Positions 22,835 to 32,630 of a DNA stretch of 64,000 nt are shown here, piece by piece. Where the stretch lies: assembly GCA_039881045.1 (NCBI GenBank), contig JAYWVB010000011.1, positions 124,001 to 188,000 of the forward strand, in the 5' to 3' direction. The notes beneath the pieces are model-generated. The model worked only from the letters and a program-made list of their open reading frames with translations, was not told the DNA's origin and made no database searches. The translations under genes were made by a program, and so were the position numbers. Origin of the DNA: Chaetomium olivaceum (Eukaryota > Ascomycota > Sordariomycetes > Sordariales > Chaetomiaceae). How positions within the stretch are numbered: position 1 is the stretch's first letter; every line of letters begins with the position of its first letter.

Positions 22835-24744
22835 TCAATTCCGCATCCTTAGCAAGACCCAAGCAACAAGCCGATAACCCAAGATAATCGCCACAACGAT
22901 GCCGAAATTCCGCCCTTGATCTGCCGTGTTGACCCCGTACTGATGCAAAACCGTTCCTCCGGAAATGTGGCACTGATCCGGGAGGGACTCATATCTGCAC
23001 TGACATCCCGCACCACAGTTGTACGTTGCCCCGTCGAACTGCGTGGTCATCATTCCCTGGAAGACGTAACCCTGCGAGTTCCAGTAATAGAAGGCGTACT
23101 TGTAGAACGCATTCAGTTGTGCCGGTGGCACCAAGGTACCTGCAGTCGCGAACGCGATGACGTTCAACAACGATGTGACTACCAAGGCGCCAACAAAGTT
23201 GGGGATCATGGCAACAGAGACAATGACCACGCCCTCGGCAGCCAACAGGTTCAAATAAAGCCACGATACCCAAGTGAAGAAAGCACTGGCGGACTGCCGA
23301 CATCCCCCCAACCAGTAGAATAAGATGGAAAACGCCGCGGAGAAGAGGAACAGGTACGGGACGCCCACGATAAAGTTGGAAACCAAAAAGGAACTGGCAC
23401 TATAAAGACCATTGCGACGGTCCAGACGGAATTGCCGATAGTCCTCGATGAAGGCAGGGACATATGTTACGGCCATAAACGACATGAACCCACAGCTAAC
23501 CAATAAAGCGTTGATCAGGAGCTGGATCGAGTCCTGGTCGCGGTCCATCTGGAGCCAGATGGTGCCCGCTAGCAGGCCCAGCGTTGCGTACATGGCCAGC
23601 CGTAAAGTGTAGACCAGACCATCACGGTACGACTTAACGAAGCCTCTGTGGGTGAGTATCATCAAGCGCGCTGGAATAGACGACTTGAACTCGACATCCA
23701 ACGCCAGATCCCGTATATGCTTGGCAGATGCTATGACCTCGGCGGCCATCTGTTGATGGAGGGTAGATCTGCTCCAATGCGACGCCAGTTCGGCCACACG
23801 CTCACGCTCCGAGACAGCATCTTGGTGCTGGGCCTGGGAGAAATCGGTGTTGACTAGCTCGAGCAGGAAGTCGGCCGGGTTAACCCTTTCCGGGATTATC
23901 ACGCCAATACTTGCGTAATAATCCACAAGCTGGCTGATGGGACCGAAGTAGTGTGGCTTACCGGCCGACAGGAGAAGCAGTTTATCGAAAAGGGTAAAGG
24001 TTGATGTCGATGGCTGGTGGATAGAGCATACGACGATCAGGCCGGCTCGCTTCGCAAGCTGCCGGAGGTGGCTAACTATGTGGAAGCTCGCCACCGAATC
24101 CAGACCACTCGTAGGCTCGTCGAGGAAGAGGATACCGGGACCTGTGACCAGTTGCTTGGCCACGGTCAGCCGCCGTTTCTGGCCATGGGATATTCCGCTC
24201 CCAACACGCAACATCGTTAAGCCCCCAAGCCCGAATGACGTAAGAAGCGTATCGATGCGAGCCTCGGCTTCAGCCCGAGGGACTCCCGCCAGTCGCGAGG
24301 CAAACTGCAGTGTTTCTCGTACGTTTAGCGCGCCAATGAAGATGTCATGGTCCTGGGCGAACGATGTGACGTGGCGGAAGATGTTGCTCGGCAGCTCAGC
24401 GCCATTGACGAGAATTTGACCAGTAACATTGGCGGCATTGATAGGCCGTTGTGCAAGCACGTTCAGGAACGTGGTCTTGCCACACCCCGATGGGCCCATG
24501 ACAGCACAGCATTCACCTATAGAGAGTTTAGCAGCCCGTTATTGGTAACAATGGGGAAAGCCGTCAACCAACCAGCCTGCATGATTCCCTCAACATTATC
24601 GACTAGCGTCTTGGGTTGCCCGGTCTTGCCCTTGACGGTGACAGTCAGCCCACTCCATGAGAGCGTTTTGACTGGGGCGTTCAGAAGTCGTTTTTCAATG
24701 GGGAGCTGCTCGAGGTCCATGGTCGACCGTTTTTGATTGACCAA
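22835..24744 (-). CDS. ABCG (White-type) half-size ABC transporter
   Basis: Two exons, 24573-24744 and 22835-24516 (56-nt intron just before Walker A), giving 617 aa with no frame break. The nucleotide-binding domain comes first, as in all ABCG proteins: Walker A GPSGCGKTT, signature GISHGQKRRL, Walker B GILFLDEPTSGLDS and H-loop SIHQPST. About six membrane segments follow, with a Cys-rich extracellular loop before the last (CGAGCQCRYES). It must dimerise to work. The signature has His where most ABCG proteins have Gly (SGGQ). Half-size ABCG proteins include the animal sterol exporters ABCG5/G8 and many lipid or pigment exporters. It sits between two sterol enzymes, so sterol export is an attractive inference. 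An inner Met at 24720 is an alternative start. Confidence 0.92.
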
Positions 24745-25419
24745 CCAAGCACAAAGGTAACGTTTTATAGCAGTTGCGAAGCTGACGATAGATCGACTTC
24801 CTCAGATCAAAATGAACAAACTTGAGAAAACTGACCCTGCGAGAACCGTGCCATAAAGTCACATCAGCTCGTGAGGTAACTATTTTACCTAAAGACTATC
24901 GGGGCCCAATTTGGGGGAGTCGCTCAAACAAAGTTTGGTTGAGGGCCGATCATGCCAGATCAAGGTAGGTTGAAGAATAAGCCAAACTACGCGAGATCCC
25001 TGACCGCCTCAGGATTGCCCAAGATCGCCGATCGCCGATCTATCAAGATACACATCCACTAGTCAATTCTTGGCGGTTTCGGACGTGGACAGCGAAGACT
25101 GGCGGAATGGAAGACACAGCTGGATACCGGTGTACACTTTCTGGATGCGGAAGCTGGACAAGTGACTACGGGTGACATTGAGTACATTGCCTTGATAACC
25201 TGAGACGCAAGTGCGGTGAACAGCGTGGTGGCAGTGGGTGTAAAGTAGAAAACCACGAGACAGGTCCAGGAAACGGGTCATGGTACCGCCCCGGCCTGGT
25301 TGCATGTGGTCCTATCTTCCATTCCTTCTCACTGACGACCCACTTCAAGAATAATCATCCCCACGGTGTGAGGTGTCACCGAAGCCCATATTCGAATCAT
25401 CATCTGTTGGCTACATACC
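24745..25419. promoter_or_regulatory. Shared divergent promoter, ABCG transporter / delta24-reductase
   Basis: 675 bases between head-to-head start codons, the second such arrangement in this cluster. No known element recognised with confidence. Confidence 0.55.
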
Positions 25420-27081
25420 ATGGCTACCGTAGTCACCCGTGCCACCGAGGCCCACATCTTGTTGACGAACAGCAAAGAGACCGCGCAGAACATCAAGGGA
25501 CTAAGGCAATCCAAAGCCCAAATTCCGGCTCAAACCGCTGGAGTTGACTTGCAACGCCATGACCGCATCGTCAACCGTCTAGCTTCCGAGGTACAACATT
25601 TCGCCGAGCGCGGCGAACGGTTTCGCATCAACCATGGCTCCAGCAACTCGACTCGCCCCACTTCCACAGGGAACCTCCTGGATATCAGCTGCCTGAACAA
25701 CGTCCTCTTCATCTCCAAAGGTGACCCGGACCTTGGGTTCGAGAGCTGGTGCCTAGCCGAGCCCAACGTTCCCATGGACAGGCTGGTCGAGGCTACGATA
25801 CCGCACGGGCTCGTCCCCCCCGTCGTCATGGAGTTTCCCGGCATTACAGTGGGGGGAGGCTTCTCTGGGACATCAGGAGAAAGCAGTTCCTTCCGCCACG
25901 GCTTCTTCAGTGACAACGTCCATGAAGTGGAGATGATACTGGGGGATGGACAGGTGGTCAAGGCCTCCAATGAGAACCACCCGGATCTGTTCCATGCTGC
26001 CGCCGGCGCCTTAGGCACCCTGGGGATCGTGACGGCCGTGAAAATGCGCCTGGTACCAGCCAAACGGTTCGTCCATGTCCGCTACACCCGTCTGGGCAGC
26101 TTCCCGGACACCGTCAGCGACCTCCACAAGATGAAGTCCGGCTCTTTCGAGTACCTCGACGCCATCCTGTACTCTAAGCACCACGGCGTAGCCATCACAG
26201 GCAACCCCGTAGACGAGAGCATGGTCCCCCACGCCACGCGCATCAAGACCTTCAGCAACGCGGCCGACGACTGGTTCTACCGGCACGTGCGTGACAGGAC
26301 GCGCCACTTGTCTCCGGGGAGCGACGTCGACGAGTACGTGCCCCTGGCCGAGTTCCTCTTTCGCTACGACCGCGGCGGCTTCTGGGTCGGCGAGATGGGC
26401 TACGACTACTTCAAACACCTGATTCCCTTCAACGGCTTCATGCGCTGGCTGCTCGACGACTTCTCGCACACCCGCACACTGTACCACGCGCTCCACGCCA
26501 CGGGCGTTACGCGCGAGCTGGTCGTGCAGGACGTGACGGTGCCATGGGACAATGCGGCCGCGCTGATCGACCACATCAGTGAGGACCTGGAGATCTGGCC
26601 GTTGTGGTTGTGTCCGCTGGCCGGGGCGCAGATGCCCACTTTTCACCCTATGACGACCAAGGCGGCGGTGGCGGGATCTGAATCTTTGGGAACCTCGGAC
26701 GAGATGCTGAGTATTGGGCTTTGGGGGTGGGGCCCCAAGAAGTTGGATCAGTTCGTGGCGAAGAACCGCGGGTTAGAAGCAAAGCTGGAAGAGCTCCGCG
26801 GCCGGAAGTGGTTGTACGCGAATATGTTCTACACAGAGGAGGAGTTTTGGAGGTTGTATGATCGGGAGTGGTACGAGGAGCTGAGGGAAAGATATCACGC
26901 GACTAATTTAGTGAGCATATACGACAAGATCAGGAAAAGCGGAGTTGGGGCAAGGAGCTGGGCGCAGACAATAACGGAGTTGTGGCCGGTCGGTGGCATA
27001 TTTGGTATGTGGAGAGCGGTGCGGTCCGGGGACATCAAGCTGCATCGGAATGCGAAGTGGAAGTGGCTTGGTGGTAATTGA
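25420..27081 (+). CDS. DHCR24/DWARF1-type FAD-dependent sterol delta24-reductase
   Basis: Intronless, 553 aa. FAD-binding PCMH-type oxidoreductase. The FAD domain shows RINHGSSNSTR, LLDISCLNNVLFI, WCLAEPNVPMDRLVEATIPHG, VVMEFPGITVGGGFSG and the characteristic GESSSFRHGFF, then the FAD-contact LFHAAAGALGTLGIVT. This set matches DHCR24/DWF1 relatives, which reduce the C24 double bond of the sterol side chain. Animal DHCR24 has an N-terminal membrane anchor; here the N-terminus is soluble, as in many fungal homologues annotated 24-dehydrocholesterol reductase. Such homologues exist alone in other fungi, so function should be read from context: it lies in an 8-kb unit with a C5-desaturase-like and a delta7-reductase gene. 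The open frame is clean, unlike several neighbours. Confidence 0.88.
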   Translation: MATVVTRATEAHILLTNSKETAQNIKGLRQSKAQIPAQTAGVDLQRHDRIVNRLASEVQHFAERGERFRINHGSSNSTRPTSTGNLLDISCLNNVLFISKGDPDLGFESWCLAEPNVPMDRLVEATIPHGLVPPVVMEFPGITVGGGFSGTSGESSSFRHGFFSDNVHEVEMILGDGQVVKASNENHPDLFHAAAGALGTLGIVTAVKMRLVPAKRFVHVRYTRLGSFPDTVSDLHKMKSGSFEYLDAILYSKHHGVAITGNPVDESMVPHATRIKTFSNAADDWFYRHVRDRTRHLSPGSDVDEYVPLAEFLFRYDRGGFWVGEMGYDYFKHLIPFNGFMRWLLDDFSHTRTLYHALHATGVTRELVVQDVTVPWDNAAALIDHISEDLEIWPLWLCPLAGAQMPTFHPMTTKAAVAGSESLGTSDEMLSIGLWGWGPKKLDQFVAKNRGLEAKLEELRGRKWLYANMFYTEEEFWRLYDREWYEELRERYHATNLVSIYDKIRKSGVGARSWAQTITELWPVGGIFGMWRAVRSGDIKLHRNAKWKWLGGN

Positions 27082-27834
27082 GTGTGCGACGGGGTCTGCT
27101 GTTGGAATGGGGACTTTAAGTTTCATGTCGAAAGTCGGCGTATTAGGTAGTTAGTTGCAAAATGATACCATCCGCATGTAGCTGTTGGGGCTGTCGTATG
27201 ACTTATTGGTTGAAACTGTGTCTTCTTCGTCTTTTTCGAGTTTTGTTGCGCCGGTAAACTGGTTGGCAACCACTCACAACCAACCTCTCCTTCCTTTTGT
27301 TTATCAGAACCCCGTTGGGTTGCAAGCGAACTGGAGGACACGACAATAAACGCGCCCCCGAGTGTCATAAAGCTTCCGTGAGGCGGTAAAGTCGTATAAA
27401 CCATAACGTCTGCTTAGCCAGGTCGACAACGCAATGGCCGGGTAGCAGGAAGCAGGCATAACATGTCGTCCTTACCGCTGTGTTCAAAAAGAATCAAGAA
27501 TCTTAAGATCTCCTTCCTAAAAGCGAGCCAAGGTACATGTACCCATCACGAAGCTCCCTCAACGCGGTCCCCAGTCTCTTCCCCTTTAGGACTTGTCTAT
27601 TATTTTTGGTTCGCTTACCTGTAGTTGGATTTTATTGTTCTGACGCATTCCTCGAGGTATGTACCAGTTATTGCTGTTCCATCTGGGTTGGTCCCCGCAG
27701 CTGCTGCCTGCTGCTTGCTTGGCGAAGACAAAATCTTCCAGATACACGATGTTTGGGGAACGTGTGTTCCCAGGAAAGCTCAGTGTAGATCTGCTAGAAG
27801 ATTCTCACAATATCGGTCGGCCCCTCCTTTCCAG
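27082..27834. other. Intergenic 0.75 kb
   Basis: Tandem intergenic region; holds the 3' UTR of the delta24-reductase and the promoter of the next gene. Frames at 27537-27830 run open into the following exon but show no family resemblance. Confidence 0.45.
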
Positions 27835-28772
27835 ATGGCAATCACTGAAAGGTTTGAAGATATACCTGGCGAGTTGCAATCAAACACAGGGCTCGTCCGA
27901 AACCCAAATCGAGACCCAGTAGCAATGAACCACATGTGGCAGATGTCGCACCACATGGTAAATAGTCCCAAGTCGACCTACGGCTGGGGTTCATGGGGAT
28001 TTACGAGTAAGTCGACCGACTACGACCCCTGCCTGACCCCAAGAAGCCCCTTGCTTATTGACATAACAAAACACAAGTCCTCCGCACGGTGTACGACGAA
28101 GAATCCGACGCGCTCTTCCCCGCTGCCATCGATAACCTCCGGCGATGGGTAGCCGGGTACTGGGTGCACTACAGCCGGTTTTCCGGGTTCATGGAGGACG
28201 ACCATGCCCGGGCCAGGGCCAGAGCCGACGGGTCGGTCAACGACGCCCTGGGCGAGCGGTTGCGGTTCGAGGTCCTCGAGGACAGGGAGAGGCTTAATGT
28301 ACCCGACATTGGTAAAGCTTCCGCAGCAGATGTCCAGACCATCTGCGACCGGTTTTATGAATGGGTCGTCAGCGTGGGAGCGGATCCTACGGATGAGCCC
28401 CCCGAGAGCCCGCGGCTCTGTAATTTCCTCGCCGTCGATGCCGAGTCTCTCCGCGCTCTGGCTTCGGTGCCGGAAGAGCTGCTTCCGCATGCCGTTGCAG
28501 TAGACTTTGAGGAGTTCATGAGCAGGAGGCGTAGTAAATGCTATGCAGGCTATGTCTGGATGGTTGATGCCCGTGCGGTGAGAGATTTCGTCCGAGGGAT
28601 CGAAACAAACCCGCAGGGCCGGGGTTGGATGAAAATCGAAGCTGGTGGTTTGCATGATGCTTGGTTTCTTTCTGTCCGGATGTTGATGAAGGGAGACGGA
28701 GAGGGCAAGTTGGAGTGCTGCGAGACAACAGAGGGCTCTGGTGACTTCTGGCACACCGGAAGTGTTTTGTAG
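27835..28772 (+). CDS. Hypothetical protein, 288 aa
   Basis: Two exons, 27835-28006 and 28078-28772, 71-nt intron with donor GTAAGT; the sum is a whole number of codons. I do not recognise the family. The junction reads SWGFTILRTVYDEESDALF, a pattern (aromatic/charged segment, then evenly spaced Trp, Tyr and Leu) that I associate with lineage-specific fungal proteins, with several weakly similar copies per genome. It is acidic and probably globular, with no signal peptide or membrane segment. It converges on the HET gene with about 120 bases between stops, so HET neighbourhood is the only context clue. Confidence 0.7.
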
Positions 28773-28890
28773 GAATATGGTATCGGATAGTTAGGTAGTT
28801 TATAACGCAGTCGTAAGTCCGAGGCTGCTGGTGCATCCGAACCCTTTGCGCTCTGGCTTCGACAGTTGATAGTCGATGATGTGAGCGGAG

Positions 28891-30987
28891 TCAACTAAGT
28901 TCAATTCCACTGAACGGCTTTCCATCCGGGACCCCTTCCCCGTCCGCTAGCCCAAAGATGTAGGTTGGACCAACAAGTTGATACCGCGGCGGGGTGCTGG
29001 GGCTCATGTGGCTCGGTCGGGGTCGAGTACAAAGGGGACATGCGCCCCTGCAAACACAGCAATCTCGTCGGCAACCGCGGTATCTTCTGGGCCAAGTCCA
29101 AACCGTCCGGCATCATCAACCAATGCGCGCCGATTGTAAATCTTCCATGCCCGACGATAATCCCAGGACTCGGACATGACCCAATCTCTTTTAGCTGTCT
29201 CATCGCTCAGCTCTGGTGGAGGGGTTATCCCACCGGTGAGGACATTGAATCCGTGTATAAATCTAGCAGGGCCCTCGACGTCTGCCCGCTTTACCAGCCC
29301 CATATCGGCGATGGGAACTCGCCATATCTCTTTTTCCAGTTCGGAGTTCCGCAACACACCAGAACCGCTTGCCACCATTCGGCTGATCTCTAACAACCAG
29401 TCGTGACACTCATCAAGGTAGTCTGGTGAACCAGGGGCTGCTTTGAACACGCGTCCAACGCTTTCCACCCGCCCAACAATAAGACCTGGCAGTGAAATTA
29501 CGGGCTGTTCATAGACGACATTTTTGAGCCGGCTTTGGGAAGTCCAGTCCTGCCAGCGGGCTCCACCACTGGCGTCACCGCGCACCCGTGCTTCGCTCTC
29601 GCTGCCGAAAGAGACGCCGCCGATTTGGGGCATCATGCGTGGGGCCGTCCAGTCGGGCACCCACGAGGGCAGTGCATCTTTCGGGTTTTGAGGTAGGGTT
29701 TGAGGTGTCCTCTGACAGAAGCAGAGAATATCTGGCCCATGGTCCTCGAGCAGTACCTTGCCGACAGCAAAAAGGACGTTGTTAATCGTCGTGGCTGGTG
29801 AATAGTCGACGGGGATCCGGCGGCGGTCTTTCTCGCGCACCATCCCAAGGAGCCCATATATCCTGTCTCGCGGGTCGGTTGCTTGAATGGCGCCATCATC
29901 ACTCGTGCCGAAAGAGGTCCAGATGATGGTATCCAGCAGTGGCATGCCCGCATCGTCCGAGCCCTGCTTCATAAGGTCCGACCCTCCACCGCTCTTTACC
30001 TCCATCAACGAACGTTTGTATCCGTCCGATGCCAACGCCAAATGCGACACGTTGGGGTAGATGTCGCCCAGCAGCGTATACAGCCGGCGATGTTTGGGCT
30101 CGGTACTCGGATAGAGCACCATCCACTCCAGCAACCGCATACACTCGCTGACATCTTCCCAATCAACCGCCGTCACCCCAGCCCCAGGATCCGCACCACA
30201 CATCACCACCGCCTTGCGCGCGAGCACCACCTCCTGAATAATCCACACCCTCCGCCACCACACCCGGCCCCTAAACAAGCGCCAAACCGCCTCAAAGTCA
30301 AACCCCACCCTCCCCCCACCGGAGCCCTTTCCCACCTCAGCCGCCCCCCCATCCCCATCCCCATCCCCATCGGTAATCGCAAACCCCCTCACCGTCTTCA
30401 CAAACCCCTCCACCCTCACCTTATCCCCCAACCCCCCAGGCTGTTCCACCACCTGCTCCCGCCACAACACGCCCAGCTCCCTCACCGCATGCAGCGCCGC
30501 CCCGTCATGCTCCGGGCCCAGCCACACCAACACCTGCTGCGCGGCGCCGTAGATGCGGCTCATGAGCGGCACCTGGGTGTTTTTCTCGGCCGTGTCGCGC
30601 TGGTTGATGCACAGCGCGTCGATCCACAGGCGGCCGGCCAAGTGCTGGCGGGCGAGGCGGGTGATGGCGCTGTGGAGGTTGGGGGTCACCGGGATGGGGT
30701 GGGTGTCGATGGTCAGGTGGGGGAGGGGGCGTGTTCTTGGAGGGGGGCAGGCCCCAGACGTAGGAGAGGGCGGTGAAGGGGGGTGGAGCGGGGGATGGTG
30801 CGGTTGGGGAGAGGGAGGCGTGGGTTAGGGTGAGGGTGTAGGCTGGTGAAGTGGTTGGGGTTGGAGATGGAGGGTTGGTGGTGGTTGGTGCGGGATCTGG
30901 GGGGTAGGAGAGGGTGAGGAGGCGGATTTCGTGGGTTGAGGGATCGAGAGGGAGGTAGGGGTATGTTTGGGGGTTGGGTGTTGCCAT
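28891..30987 (-). CDS. HET-domain protein (heterokaryon incompatibility type), frame broken twice
   Basis: HET domains trigger cell death when incompatible fungal strains fuse, or act in NLR-like innate responses. The three canonical blocks are visible: FTALSYVWG, LWIDALCINQRDTAEKN with VLVWLGPE, and RRVWIIQEVVLA; TDPRDRIYGLLGM and a C-terminal DEIAVFAGAHVPFVL also fit. The domain is near the N-terminus (start MATPNPQTYPYLPLD at 30987) with no NACHT or repeat domain attached. Two one-base breaks are inferred. The G6 run at 30742-30747 (plus strand) must lose one base to connect block 1 to TIDTHPIPVTPNLHS. Near 29014-29027 a base must be added so that VLDPD continues as RYQLVGPTYIFGLADGEG to the stop at 28891. 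Corrected length 698 aa. Confidence 0.87.
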
Positions 30988-32630
30988 GTTGGATTTGGTG
31001 GATGATGGTGTAGCCGGGCTCAGGAGTCGTGGGACAAAATATTGCTTCCAGTTCCGCGCAAACGTCGGTAGAGGAGATGATGATGATTTTGTGGTGTTGA
31101 GGGGCCGGAACTTGCATGGTGCCAAGATTTACGCTGACTGAGCACTCTGGCCAAAAGAAACCGCCACTGAAAAGGGGAGTAAATTCAAGAAAATAGTATG
31201 TAGTAAACTAAGGCAATAAAACCTGGCGAAACATGTTAACTGCAAGAAACTATGTGGAAATACAAGAATGCAGTAAACACGGTCTCCTTTGTGCTTTTGG
31301 ATAGCTTTGGTTTCATCCCTATCGTCGAGAGTCCTGCCTTTTTTGCTTTCCATCGTTTCATCAATGCACCTGGGTCGAATACGTGTGTTGATATCCTAAA
31401 TGAGAATGCTTTTTTTCTCTCCTTTTTTTTTCTTTTTTTGGCTTCTTTTTGATATCGATGACTTCAGAGGCCGCGTAACACGCGCCAAGCGCCGTATTGC
31501 TGAGTGGTGTGGAGGTTGTGTGGTGACGAAGAGGGGACGGAATTCGATGCCAAGCCCCGAACGGGTTCCTGACAGCGGGTAGCCACCCGAAGCCGGGCCG
31601 AGCGACACCCCCACCTGAGGAAGGCAATCATCGCCCCGATCGGACTTTCATGAGCGAGGTCATCTGGGACTTTCACAACAAGAAACCCCAAAAAAAAAAC
31701 CAATCAGCATTTTACAACAGGACTTGAAACTCACCGCATCGAGCTGTAATAAATTATTACCTATCAACGCTTCAACGCTGCATTGGTGCCGGGGCGAGGT
31801 TGAACGGACGGTTGCATCTTCCTTTGCAGATTTGTCCGAGGCTGTGCTGCGTGGCCCCGGGGTGCTGGGGTCTGAGATGAAAGCCTGGAAAGCCTGCACA
31901 AGCGTCGCTCAATGAATTCCGCATCGGGACAAGACGAACTGTGTGCTGTCACTATCCTTCACAGCCTCGTCAGTGCGAGCATGGTCGATTCGCATTTTCC
32001 ATCAAGATCGCCTTTCATTTCTTCCGCTACCAGACAAGTCAGATTCGCACCCATCTCCTCAATTCCTCAATTCAGACGTGGAGACGCAACGCTACCTTGG
32101 TGCCTAAGGTACGAAGTATTTCTTCCTGATTTGGGATGGTATCTTACCAACGTATGGACTTCGTCCCCCTCCAGCTGCCCACCGACCCCCAACATTACCG
32201 AACCACCAACAGCTATTCTTGGCTCTGAAACTGCGGCAGGGGATCGCCAGGTCGACCCCACAGCACCACGTAACCCACCCGCTGCGGACGACATTCATTT
32301 CTTATTGTTGACGCTTCCAGGTTGGATGAGATGCCCCTCTGCGGCACTCACCATTGAGACACGATCCCGGACGCCGCGTGGCCCTCGCTTCCGGGAACCG
32401 AAAAGTCAAAAAACATTGCTTGGTAACCAGGCTTTTTTTGCTGCGGCTCACCCGCTTTTCTGTGTCCTCACCCGACATTGTTTCAGGCTTTCAGCTACCG
32501 CGCAGGTCCATCCATTAACTATCAAGACCCAGCAACCGCTTTCCTTCGGGGCTTTGGGGGGAACGAAATGCCATTAAAAGAACGAAAGTTCATCACCCAA
32601 TCTAACCTTCACATTTAGGGTTACTGCATA
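30988..32630. promoter_or_regulatory. Divergent intergenic 1.6 kb, HET / ankyrin gene
   Basis: Head-to-head promoters. It includes a T-rich tract at 31409-31451 and an A9 run near 31690. The 221-codon ORF at 31912-32577 is composition-driven and shows no domain. Confidence 0.45.

Noticed and set aside
29883..30776. 297-codon plus-strand ORF
   Set aside because: Antisense of the HET gene; Pro/His-rich, caused by its GC-biased codons.
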